Shown: piece after piece, positions 1 to 4,895 of the stretch
Position numbering within the stretch: the first letter of the stretch is position 1
Layout of the letters: each line of letters opens with the position of its first letter
NCBI GenBank assembly: GCA_049454295.1
Contig: JBMTYG010000134.1
Coordinates: 1-8,166, forward strand
DNA: 8,166 nt
From: UBA7803 sp049454295
GTDB taxonomy: Bacteria > Pseudomonadota > Gammaproteobacteria > Pseudomonadales > Azotimanducaceae
Reading direction: 5' to 3'
Notes under the pieces: generated by a model
The model's input: the letters and a program-made list of their open reading frames with translations, nothing else
Told to the model about the DNA's origin: nothing
Database searches by the model: none
Position numbers and translations under genes: made by a program

Positions 1-601
1 CGGGAGCGAACAAGTTATAACGGCAGCGATTGAGGAAATCTCCCCAAGCAGCGATATCGAATGGGTAGTGCTGGTGGGGCGACACGCGGCGAGATTCGAA
101 GGCAATGGGTTTGGCGCTGTTGAGGCGCACAGAGACATATTAGATTATCGGTATTCCGAAGCAGCTTTGCGTTCTAACGATAATCGTGAGATCTTTTCTC
201 TTGGGTTGAAAAGAACCCTGGATATTTTGAATGAATCCGGCAAGCGGGTGATTTTTGTAGATCAGTTGCCCGAGCTAGGCTTTCATTTGCGTCCCTGCGT
301 CGACAATTTGGGTTTCGGTTATCAGGAGGGATGTTCCCTGCCGCTCGAGGTCGTTTCCAAACGATTGGGACCGTACAAAAAATCGGTGGATGGTATTTTA
401 AGTGAGTATAAGAATACGCTGCGCTATGACCCGATGAAGTGGGTTTGCGGCGTGAATTCGTGTTCGCCGTTTGACCACGCCGGAGGACTGTTTTACCGAG
501 ACGATGACCATATGAGCATGTATGGCGCGGAGGTGATAGCGGCGGAAATTGCTCGGCTCATTGAGGACGCAGTAAGTAAGGATCAACCCCAAGGCGCGTG
601 A
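1..601 (+). CDS. C-terminal SGNH domain of an acyltransferase-3/SGNH (OafA-like) protein, 5'-truncated by the window
   Basis: The frame is open from base 2 with no stop, so this is the 3' end of a longer gene; 199 residues are visible. A GTG at 68 lies inside the domain and is not a convincing start. The beginning resembles the strand after which SGNH domains of OafA-type proteins carry VVL-x-x-R. Near the end, YRDDDHMSMYG matches block V, with the catalytic pair in the D-x-x-H at visible residues 167 and 170. Four cysteines (visible residues about 99, 111, 149, 154) would suit a periplasmic fold with disulfides. In the family, an N-terminal 10-TM acyltransferase-3 domain passes acetyl groups across the inner membrane and the SGNH domain attaches them to O-antigen or other glycans; that N-terminal half would lie left of the window. 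GC is about 51%, well below the genes to the right, which suggests transfer. A free-standing SGNH protein cannot be excluded. Confidence 0.8.
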   Translation, partial: GSEQVITAAIEEISPSSDIEWVVLVGRHAARFEGNGFGAVEAHRDILDYRYSEAALRSNDNREIFSLGLKRTLDILNESGKRVIFVDQLPELGFHLRPCVDNLGFGYQEGCSLPLEVVSKRLGPYKKSVDGILSEYKNTLRYDPMKWVCGVNSCSPFDHAGGLFYRDDDHMSMYGAEVIAAEIARLIEDAVSKDQPQGA

Positions 602-609
602 GTGCGCCT
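592..609. terminator. Small hairpin at the convergent gene ends, possible weak bidirectional terminator
   Basis: AGGCGC (592-597) and GCGCCT (604-609) form a perfect 6-bp stem with a 6-base loop. The stem spans the TGA stop of the plus-strand gene at 599-601. The hairpin sits in the short gap between two tail-to-tail genes, where a shared terminator would be expected. Neither strand has a real T-run after it, so intrinsic termination would be weak and Rho may be needed. The position supports the call more than the structure does. Confidence 0.3.
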
Positions 610-631
610 CAACTTGGCGTCAGCCCTGGGC

Positions 632-1417
632 CTATTCGTCGCGCCGATCAAAGTCCTTTGAGCGCTGAATCTGGTTAGCCAGGGCTCCAGCAATGGTCCT
701 GGCGACCTGCGCGCCAAGGCCTTCGTTGCCTCGTTCATTGAAGTGCAGTCCGTCTGCCGAATGCCAGGTTGTTAGATGAGGCAACGCGACAGCGTACAGG
801 TCGTCGACCGGTACGCCTCTCTGGTGCATAAGGTCCCGTGCTGCAGCGTTGTTGCGCTTGATTAGCTCAGCTGTATCGGCGCCATATCGCGTCCACTGTG
901 TTGTTGTAGCGAATATCACCTGCTGGGTCTTGGGTAGGAGTATGTCAACAATTCCATTGAGATTGCTGAGATATTCTGCCGGGGTTGATCGGCGCTGCCA
1001 GGGACCGAAGTACAGGGTGGCGAAGTTAACGAACGGTGCGCCTATCCGTGCTTCCGTGCCGCCCGGCGCTCGGACGAGGTGCCGCCCCGCGAGCCATTGC
1101 ACATCCCAGATACCGTGGTTGAAGTAGATGACATGCCATTCATGATCTCCGACCCAGTCGGCTGCGTGCGCGAGACCGTGTGCTGAAAACGCGTTGTTGC
1201 CTGGCGCGTGGACAACGCAGGCGTGGCGCCGCAGCACGCGCTGCACGATCGGCGTGTAGCCGATCGAGATGGAGTCACCGATGATCAGCACGCGAGGTAG
1301 CGTGTCAGTCGAATCAGGCGTCGACGCCGGGCAAGTTCCAGCGGCCCATGCAGGTGACCAAAGCAGGGCGAAGAGTAGCGTGAACAGGATAGCTGGCGTC
1401 GTGCGGCGTATGGTCAT
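632..1417 (-). CDS. Secreted SGNH/GDSL-family hydrolase
   Basis: A 261-residue protein. Residues 1-25 form a Sec signal peptide: a basic start (MTIRRTT), a hydrophobic core, and an AWA-A cleavage site near residue 25. All SGNH blocks are visible: the nucleophile in IGDSIS (Ser49), an oxyanion glycine in PGNN (Gly73), the block III asparagine in FNHGIWD (Asn100), and D-G-L-H for block V (Asp222, His225). The IGDSISIGYTP opening plus F-N-x-G resembles exported SGNH esterases that deacylate carbohydrates, but the substrate cannot be read from sequence. I chose the ATG at 1417 because the signal peptide starts there. The open frame continues to 1618, but that extension is Arg-rich and would run antisense through the start of the oxidoreductase gene. 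No clear Shine-Dalgarno precedes 1417. The gene ends 30 bases from another SGNH-domain gene on the opposite strand. Confidence 0.85.
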   Translation of the reverse strand: MTIRRTTPAILFTLLFALLWSPAWAAGTCPASTPDSTDTLPRVLIIGDSISIGYTPIVQRVLRRHACVVHAPGNNAFSAHGLAHAADWVGDHEWHVIYFNHGIWDVQWLAGRHLVRAPGGTEARIGAPFVNFATLYFGPWQRRSTPAEYLSNLNGIVDILLPKTQQVIFATTTQWTRYGADTAELIKRNNAAARDLMHQRGVPVDDLYAVALPHLTTWHSADGLHFNERGNEGLGAQVARTIAGALANQIQRSKDFDRRDE

Positions 1418-1460
1418 GTAACGCTTTGCTCGTGCTTTTGCTGGACCTATCCTGAGCCTA

Positions 1461-1479
1461 GCACCGAGCCTCTTGGTGC
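1461..1479. repeat. Inverted repeat in the divergent promoter region, possible operator or 5'-leader hairpin
   Basis: GCACCGAG (1461-1468), a 3-base spacer CCT, and CTTGGTGC (1472-1479) give 7 of 8 complementary pairs plus one G-T wobble. As DNA it is a 19-base dyad, close to the operator size of common dimeric regulators such as TetR or LysR types. As RNA it would fold into a tight hairpin ending 10 bases before the Shine-Dalgarno of the oxidoreductase gene. The sequence alone does not decide between the two. Confidence 0.45.
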
Positions 1480-1489
1480 ACCGGTCAAT

Positions 1490-1495
1490 AAGGAA
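1490..1495 (+). promoter_or_regulatory. Ribosome binding site of the LLM oxidoreductase
   Basis: AAGGAA sits 5 bases before the ATG at 1501. This fixes the start and shows that the antisense reading frame through this area is not the real 5' end of the SGNH hydrolase. Confidence 0.7.
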
Positions 1496-1500
1496 CAGCG

Positions 1501-2427
1501 ATGAAGATATCAGTGGGTTACCTGTTACCAACCCGCGAACGCGTGATGCAAGGTGAGCACGATACGCGCGAACTTCTGCGCCTCGCAGAGCGCGCGGAAG
1601 CCCTTGGGTTCTCCTCACTGTGGGTGGGTGATTCGCTGCTGGCTCGACCGCGACATGATCCCCTGACGCTTCTCGGCGCTCTCGCGGCGCGCACCGAGCA
1701 AGTCGCTATCGGCACCGCCGTGCTGCTGCCTGTCTTGCGCAACCCGGTGGTGCTCGCGCAGCAGGTTGCGACCATTGACCAGCTGGCACGTGGTCGGCTG
1801 ATTCTTGGCCTTGGCATCGGTGCCGACAATCCAGCGATACGCGCTGAATTTGCCGCGGCGGGGGTTCCGTTTGAGGGGCGGCTGGGCAGAACGCTCGAGG
1901 GCCTGCGCCTGTGTCGCGCCCTTTGGTCTGGGGAGCCGGTGCACTGGGACGGACGATGGAAACTGGACGGTCAGAGGCTTGGTCCGCTGCCCTGCAGGCC
2001 GGGCGGGCCGCCACTCTGGATCGGGACCAGTGTCCCGGCCGGGCTCGAGCGCACGGGGCGCCTCTTTGACGGCTGGTTTCCATTGGGACCGGATGCGCAA
2101 ACCTATCAGGCGCGCTGGGAACACGTGCAGCAGGCCGCTGCAGCCGCGGGGCGAGCCGGCGCGGTGACCGGAGCCATGTATCTCACCGTCTCGCTGGATG
2201 ATGATCCGCATGCGGCCGAGAGGCGGCTTGAGTCGTATCTGACCCAATACTATGCGCCCGCGCCGGTGGCGCTGATGCGGCGCCTTCAAGCGTGTTATGC
2301 AGGACCTGCAGACAAACTCACGGACTGGCTCAGTGAGTTTGTCGCTGCGGGCGCGCAGCACCTCGTGCTGCGCTTTGTTGGTGACCATGACCGCCATCTC
2401 GAGGCTACGGCTGGGCTCGCGCTATAG
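1501..2427 (+). CDS. LLM-class (luciferase-like) FMN- or F420-dependent oxidoreductase
   Basis: A 308-residue protein, the normal size for a single TIM-barrel domain of the bacterial luciferase superfamily. Diagnostic stretches are: AEALGFSSLWVGDSL (residues about 33-47); PVLRNPVVLAQQVATIDQLA (77-96), a hallmark segment of the family; GRLILGLGIGA (98-108); FEGR with the following helix L-E-G-L-R-L (124-137); and PPLWIGTS (170-177), before the phosphate-binding end of the barrel. Members use reduced FMN or F420 for monooxygenation or hydride transfer on diverse small molecules. Which cofactor and substrate apply here cannot be decided. The protein is cytoplasmic, with no signal peptide or membrane segment. 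The start is set by AAGGAA 5 bases upstream. It is divergent from the SGNH hydrolase and convergent with DUF3147, so it is probably a single-gene transcript. Nearby MaoC and amidohydrolase genes make a shared catabolic role plausible, but that is inference. Confidence 0.9.
   Translation: MKISVGYLLPTRERVMQGEHDTRELLRLAERAEALGFSSLWVGDSLLARPRHDPLTLLGALAARTEQVAIGTAVLLPVLRNPVVLAQQVATIDQLARGRLILGLGIGADNPAIRAEFAAAGVPFEGRLGRTLEGLRLCRALWSGEPVHWDGRWKLDGQRLGPLPCRPGGPPLWIGTSVPAGLERTGRLFDGWFPLGPDAQTYQARWEHVQQAAAAAGRAGAVTGAMYLTVSLDDDPHAAERRLESYLTQYYAPAPVALMRRLQACYAGPADKLTDWLSEFVAAGAQHLVLRFVGDHDRHLEATAGLAL
2422..2427. other. Shared palindromic double stop, CTATAG
   Basis: The hexamer CTATAG reads CTA-TAG on both strands. 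It therefore encodes the last Leu and the stop codon of the LLM oxidoreductase (plus) and of the DUF3147 protein (minus) at once. The two genes overlap by exactly these six bases, leaving no room for a terminator between them. Confidence 0.9.
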
Positions 2428-2775
2428 CAGGTGGATGCCGAAGCGCTTCATTGTGAACGCAAACATTCCGAAGCAGACGATCGTGAGGAGCGCGCTCGCG
2501 GCAAGCGTGAGCCAAAACCCGAGGCGCGGGAGTAGCCAGGGAAAGAAGAGAAACATGGGCAGCGTCGGCAGCACATACCAGAAGGTGTACCAGGCGTGGT
2601 TCGCGATCTTTTCCGCGGGCTGCTGCTCTACGTGAAGCCAGATGAGCGCGAGAAACGTTACCAGAGGCAGAGCAGCGACGAAGCCGCCCATCTTGTCGCT
2701 GCGTTTTGCGAGCTCTGAGATCAGCACGACGATGGCTGCGGTGACGAAGTACTTGGTAACGATCCACGCCATCAT
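2422..2775 (-). CDS. DUF3147 family small inner-membrane protein
   Basis: A 117-residue hydrophobic protein with about four predicted transmembrane segments (residues about 5-21, 30-48, 62-82, 86-108). Recognisable DUF3147 features are SELAKRSD (20-27), ALPLVTFLALIWL (35-47) followed by an acidic loop with EKIANHAW (55-62), and the F-F-P-W-L-L-P-R stretch (77-84). The function of the family is unknown; proposals of a transporter-like role rest only on topology. AAGGAA lies 5 bases before the first of two adjacent ATG codons, which favours the start at 2775. It lies 97 bases downstream of the MaoC gene on the same strand, with a candidate terminator between, so it is either the tail of that operon by read-through or has its own weak promoter. 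Its 3' end overlaps the convergent oxidoreductase gene by 6 bases. Confidence 0.85.
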   Translation of the reverse strand: MMAWIVTKYFVTAAIVVLISELAKRSDKMGGFVAALPLVTFLALIWLHVEQQPAEKIANHAWYTFWYVLPTLPMFLFFPWLLPRLGFWLTLAASALLTIVCFGMFAFTMKRFGIHLL

Positions 2776-2780
2776 TGCGT

Positions 2781-2786
2781 TTCCTT
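2781..2786 (-). promoter_or_regulatory. Ribosome binding site of the DUF3147 gene
   Basis: On the minus strand AAGGAA stands 5 bases before the first ATG (2775). The motif and spacing are the same as for the convergent oxidoreductase gene. The spacing selects the first of the two tandem Met codons. Confidence 0.65.
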
Positions 2787-2803
2787 GTAGAAGGTTTTAG
2801 CCG

Positions 2804-2835
2804 AAAAATAGCGGAGCGACCCGATAAGCGCTCGC
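2804..2835 (-). terminator. Candidate intrinsic terminator after the MaoC gene
   Basis: On the minus strand GAGCG and CGCTC (2833-2829 and 2818-2814) pair around a 10-base loop. A further GC/GC pairing (2835-2834 with 2812-2811) extends the stem past a one-base bulge. Three bases beyond the stem come TATTTTT. The hairpin sits 38 bases past the MaoC stop, as expected for the end of the three-gene operon. The loop is long and the stem imperfect, so partial termination with read-through into DUF3147 is possible. Confidence 0.4.
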
Positions 2836-2872
2836 ACCACGGGCGATGCGCGTTCAGGAAGGGATGCCTGGT

Positions 2873-3730
2873 TCAGTCGTGACACAGGAACCCGGCGTCA
2901 ATCGCGGGGTCGCCGGATTCAGTCAAAAGTCGGAAGAACACCGTGTCAGCGCGCGACTCGATCTCGAGACGAAGCGCTGTTGGCATCAGCACCATCGCCC
3001 TGAATTGACCACCTAGCCTGCGCACCCGAGTTGAATCGCCTCCGAGCACGTTGTCGACAATCGTACTCACGGCGAGCGCAAGCGAAGCAGTGCCATGCAG
3101 AATGATATCGGGCAAGCCAGCCGCGAGCGCGACGGCACGATCCGAGTGAATCGGGTTGAAGATTCGCGCTGTTTCCGTGTACACGTTGGCGAGACCCGCG
3201 GCGATCGGGATGACGTACGTGTTCTGTGCTTTGAAACTCGCATTAACGGGCAGCGCGGGTGCTGCTTCGGCAGTGCCGCCGGGGCCCGTGACCGCAACAC
3301 CGCGATAGATGCCGGTTTGCCAGGTGCGCGTTACCCGTTCACCGGTCCGGGCATCGCTGGTATCAAGTCGCATCACGTAGCGCGCACCGGGGCGGATCGT
3401 GGCGATATCGGTCATCGTCGATTGGGTGACGAGTTCGTCGCCCGCTCGAATCGGTCGCAGTATGTGCAGATCGTGCGCCGCGTGTACCCCGCGCGCTGAC
3501 TCTGCGCGTGTGATGAGATGTGAGCCCTGCATGTCGCGCGTGGCCAGAATCACCGGCCATTCGAGGCATACCGGGAACACCGGATGCGCGATCACCACGC
3601 CAGCAGCCGTGTCCATGTAGCGCGGATTGAGATCGCCGATCCCGGCGGCATACGCCATGATCCACCGCGCATCGACGCTGTGTGTGAAGGTGCGGGTGGA
3701 TTGACCGAGCATCGAGGTGTCGAGAGGCAT
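2873..3730 (-). CDS. Double-hotdog MaoC-like (R)-specific enoyl-CoA hydratase/dehydratase family protein
   Basis: A 285-residue cytoplasmic protein with two hotdog halves. The N-terminal half (about 10-145) looks like a FAS1-like/MaoC N domain, with YAAGIGDLNP (residues 27-36) and a LRPIRAGDEL segment (91-100). The C-terminal half (about 170-285) carries FNPIHSDRAVALAAG (191-205) and IILHGTASLALA (209-220), the hydratase-2 signature region. Family members hydrate or dehydrate acyl-CoA thioesters. In the usual signature one half supplies both Asp and His as G-D-x-N-P-x-H. Here the C-terminal half has Asn192 and His195, but Ile190 replaces the Asp; the N-terminal half has Asp33 and Asn35, but Tyr38 at the His position. 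Catalysis would have to use a divided or altered site. The gene starts 3 bases after the amidohydrolase stop with no Shine-Dalgarno, indicating translational coupling. Substrate unknown. Confidence 0.85.
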   Translation of the reverse strand: MPLDTSMLGQSTRTFTHSVDARWIMAYAAGIGDLNPRYMDTAAGVVIAHPVFPVCLEWPVILATRDMQGSHLITRAESARGVHAAHDLHILRPIRAGDELVTQSTMTDIATIRPGARYVMRLDTSDARTGERVTRTWQTGIYRGVAVTGPGGTAEAAPALPVNASFKAQNTYVIPIAAGLANVYTETARIFNPIHSDRAVALAAGLPDIILHGTASLALAVSTIVDNVLGGDSTRVRRLGGQFRAMVLMPTALRLEIESRADTVFFRLLTESGDPAIDAGFLCHD

Positions 3731-3733
3731 GGA

Positions 3734-4888
3734 TCAGAGACCGAGAAGCCGCTGGGCGTTGCCGCGGTAAAATGCAACGCGCGCAGCGTCGCTGATACCC
3801 GACATGCTCGCTTCAAAGCGTCGAATGGGATCGTCTGTACCCTCGTGATGAGGATAATCGGACGAGAACGCCACCATTCCAATGCCAGCCTGTTCGATAA
3901 TCCAGCCAACATCTTCGCCCGCAAAGGGGCTCACTACGACCTGACGACGCAGATAGTCGGAGGGCGCCAATGACAGGTGTGACAAGTCCTGGATATGTCG
4001 GAACAGCCTGCGGCCGGTGTCGATCATGTGCAGGAATGAAGGCAGCCACGTGGCGCCCAGCTCGGTCACGCCGATCTGAAGTCGCGGAAAGCGTTCGAGA
4101 ACACCGTCATAGACGAGCGCGGATAGAAACAGCTCCGCGGGATAACCAATCGCCGCGAATGACAGCGGATCACCTGGTGCGTCGGAACGCACATGTCTCA
4201 TATCCCGGCCGTTCTCGAAAAATGTTTTCGGCACCGGGCGATAGTTCTGATCAGCGCCTACATGCAGAAGTACGGCGAGCTGCGTCTCTTCGATCGCGGC
4301 CCAGACCCGGTCGAACTCAGGATGAGTCACGCTGCGCTGCTCTGGCGCGGGAATCGAGTCGACCAGCAAGCCCGCTGCGCCGGTACGTGCGGCTTCTGTA
4401 ACAAAGCGCAGAGCAGCGTCGGGACCGAATTCGAACGGTACGTATGCCGTCGGGCGAAGCCGTCGATCCTGACAGAAATCCCGCAGTCCGCGGTTCATCG
4501 CCTCGGCAGCCTGCACTCGGATTGAGGGTGGCGTGCTCATAACCTGGGGAAACGAGCCGGTAGGGAACACGAGCTGCAGCTCAAAGCCTAGGCGATCGAG
4601 CGCCGAGGTACGCTCCGCTGGATCCCAACCACCAAGCGAGAGCCACCCCTTGCGCGGCATGCTCATGTATTCCCGCTCGGCCTGCTTGCGAAACTCGGCG
4701 TCGTTAGCGCGCTGTCGGTGGTAATGCTCCGCGTCCGCCAGAAGGTTTGCGAACCCAGGATCGTGGGCGCCGAGCTCGGGAATCTGGTCGCGAATCGCAG
4801 CGGGGGCGTAGCTGCGCAGCCAGCCCACGGGCTCCATGATGTGCGCATCGACGTCGATGATCGAGCGGTGTTGTGCGTAGGTCGTCAT
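3734..4888 (-). CDS. Amidohydrolase-2 (ACMSD-like) family metal-dependent hydrolase/decarboxylase
   Basis: A 384-residue TIM-barrel protein of typical length for the family. It opens with IIDVDAHIMEP (residues 10-20), the metal-binding D-x-H after strand 1 (Asp14, His16). His209 in VLLHVGAD (206-213) is the likely strand-5 ligand. VTELGATWLPSFL (274-286) contains Glu276 in the conserved E-x-G-x-x-W segment. FSSDYPHHEG (341-350) brings the strand-8 Asp344, and the family ending N-A-x-R-L-L-G-L is present. Relatives include aminocarboxymuconate-semialdehyde and resorcylate-type decarboxylases and ring or C-C bond hydrolases; the D-x-H form with HIMEP is common among uncharacterised catabolic members. 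No signal peptide, so cytoplasmic. The gene starts 7 bases after the peptidase stop without a recognisable Shine-Dalgarno and is followed after 3 bases by MaoC, so it is probably translated by coupling in that operon. A shared pathway with MaoC is inferred. Confidence 0.88.
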   Translation of the reverse strand: MTTYAQHRSIIDVDAHIMEPVGWLRSYAPAAIRDQIPELGAHDPGFANLLADAEHYHRQRANDAEFRKQAEREYMSMPRKGWLSLGGWDPAERTSALDRLGFELQLVFPTGSFPQVMSTPPSIRVQAAEAMNRGLRDFCQDRRLRPTAYVPFEFGPDAALRFVTEAARTGAAGLLVDSIPAPEQRSVTHPEFDRVWAAIEETQLAVLLHVGADQNYRPVPKTFFENGRDMRHVRSDAPGDPLSFAAIGYPAELFLSALVYDGVLERFPRLQIGVTELGATWLPSFLHMIDTGRRLFRHIQDLSHLSLAPSDYLRRQVVVSPFAGEDVGWIIEQAGIGMVAFSSDYPHHEGTDDPIRRFEASMSGISDAARVAFYRGNAQRLLGL

Positions 4889-4895
4889 GTGGAGT

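Larger units (their letters stand above)
1418..1500. promoter_or_regulatory. Divergent intergenic region, presumed promoters for the SGNH hydrolase (-) and LLM oxidoreductase (+)
   Basis: Both flanking genes read outward from this 83-base gap, so promoters for each should lie here or in the neighbouring 5' coding ends. On the plus strand, TTTGCT (1425-1430), a 17-base spacer and TATCCT (1448-1453) form a poor sigma-70-like pair (3/6 and 4/6). On the minus strand, TTGACC (1488-1483) is a good -35 match, but no acceptable -10 sits at 16-18 bases. A strong inverted repeat at 1461-1479 lies between these elements. Existence of promoters is inferred from gene layout; the boxes are only candidates. 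Confidence 0.45.

Noticed and set aside
68..70. GTG at 68 as the start of the first gene.
   Set aside because: The codons before it (from base 2) are open and continue the SGNH-domain pattern, so the gene begins left of the window.
1483..1488. TTGACC on the minus strand as a -35 box for the SGNH hydrolase.
   Set aside because: The hexamer is good, but no acceptable -10 lies at 16-18 bases, so I did not call a promoter from it.
1418..1618. A 67-residue N-terminal extension of the SGNH hydrolase.
   Set aside because: It is Arg-rich, precedes a clean signal peptide at 1417, and would overlap the start of the divergent oxidoreductase gene together with its Shine-Dalgarno.
1615..2397. A 260-codon open frame on the minus strand across the oxidoreductase gene.
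   Set aside because: It is antisense to a well-matched luciferase-like protein. The product is basic and low in complexity, with no domain or ribosome binding site.
2440..2449. A perfect palindrome, GAAGCGCTTC, near the 3' end of the DUF3147 gene, considered as a terminator.
   Set aside because: It has no loop and no T-run, and is explained by the codons for the protein's K-R-F region.
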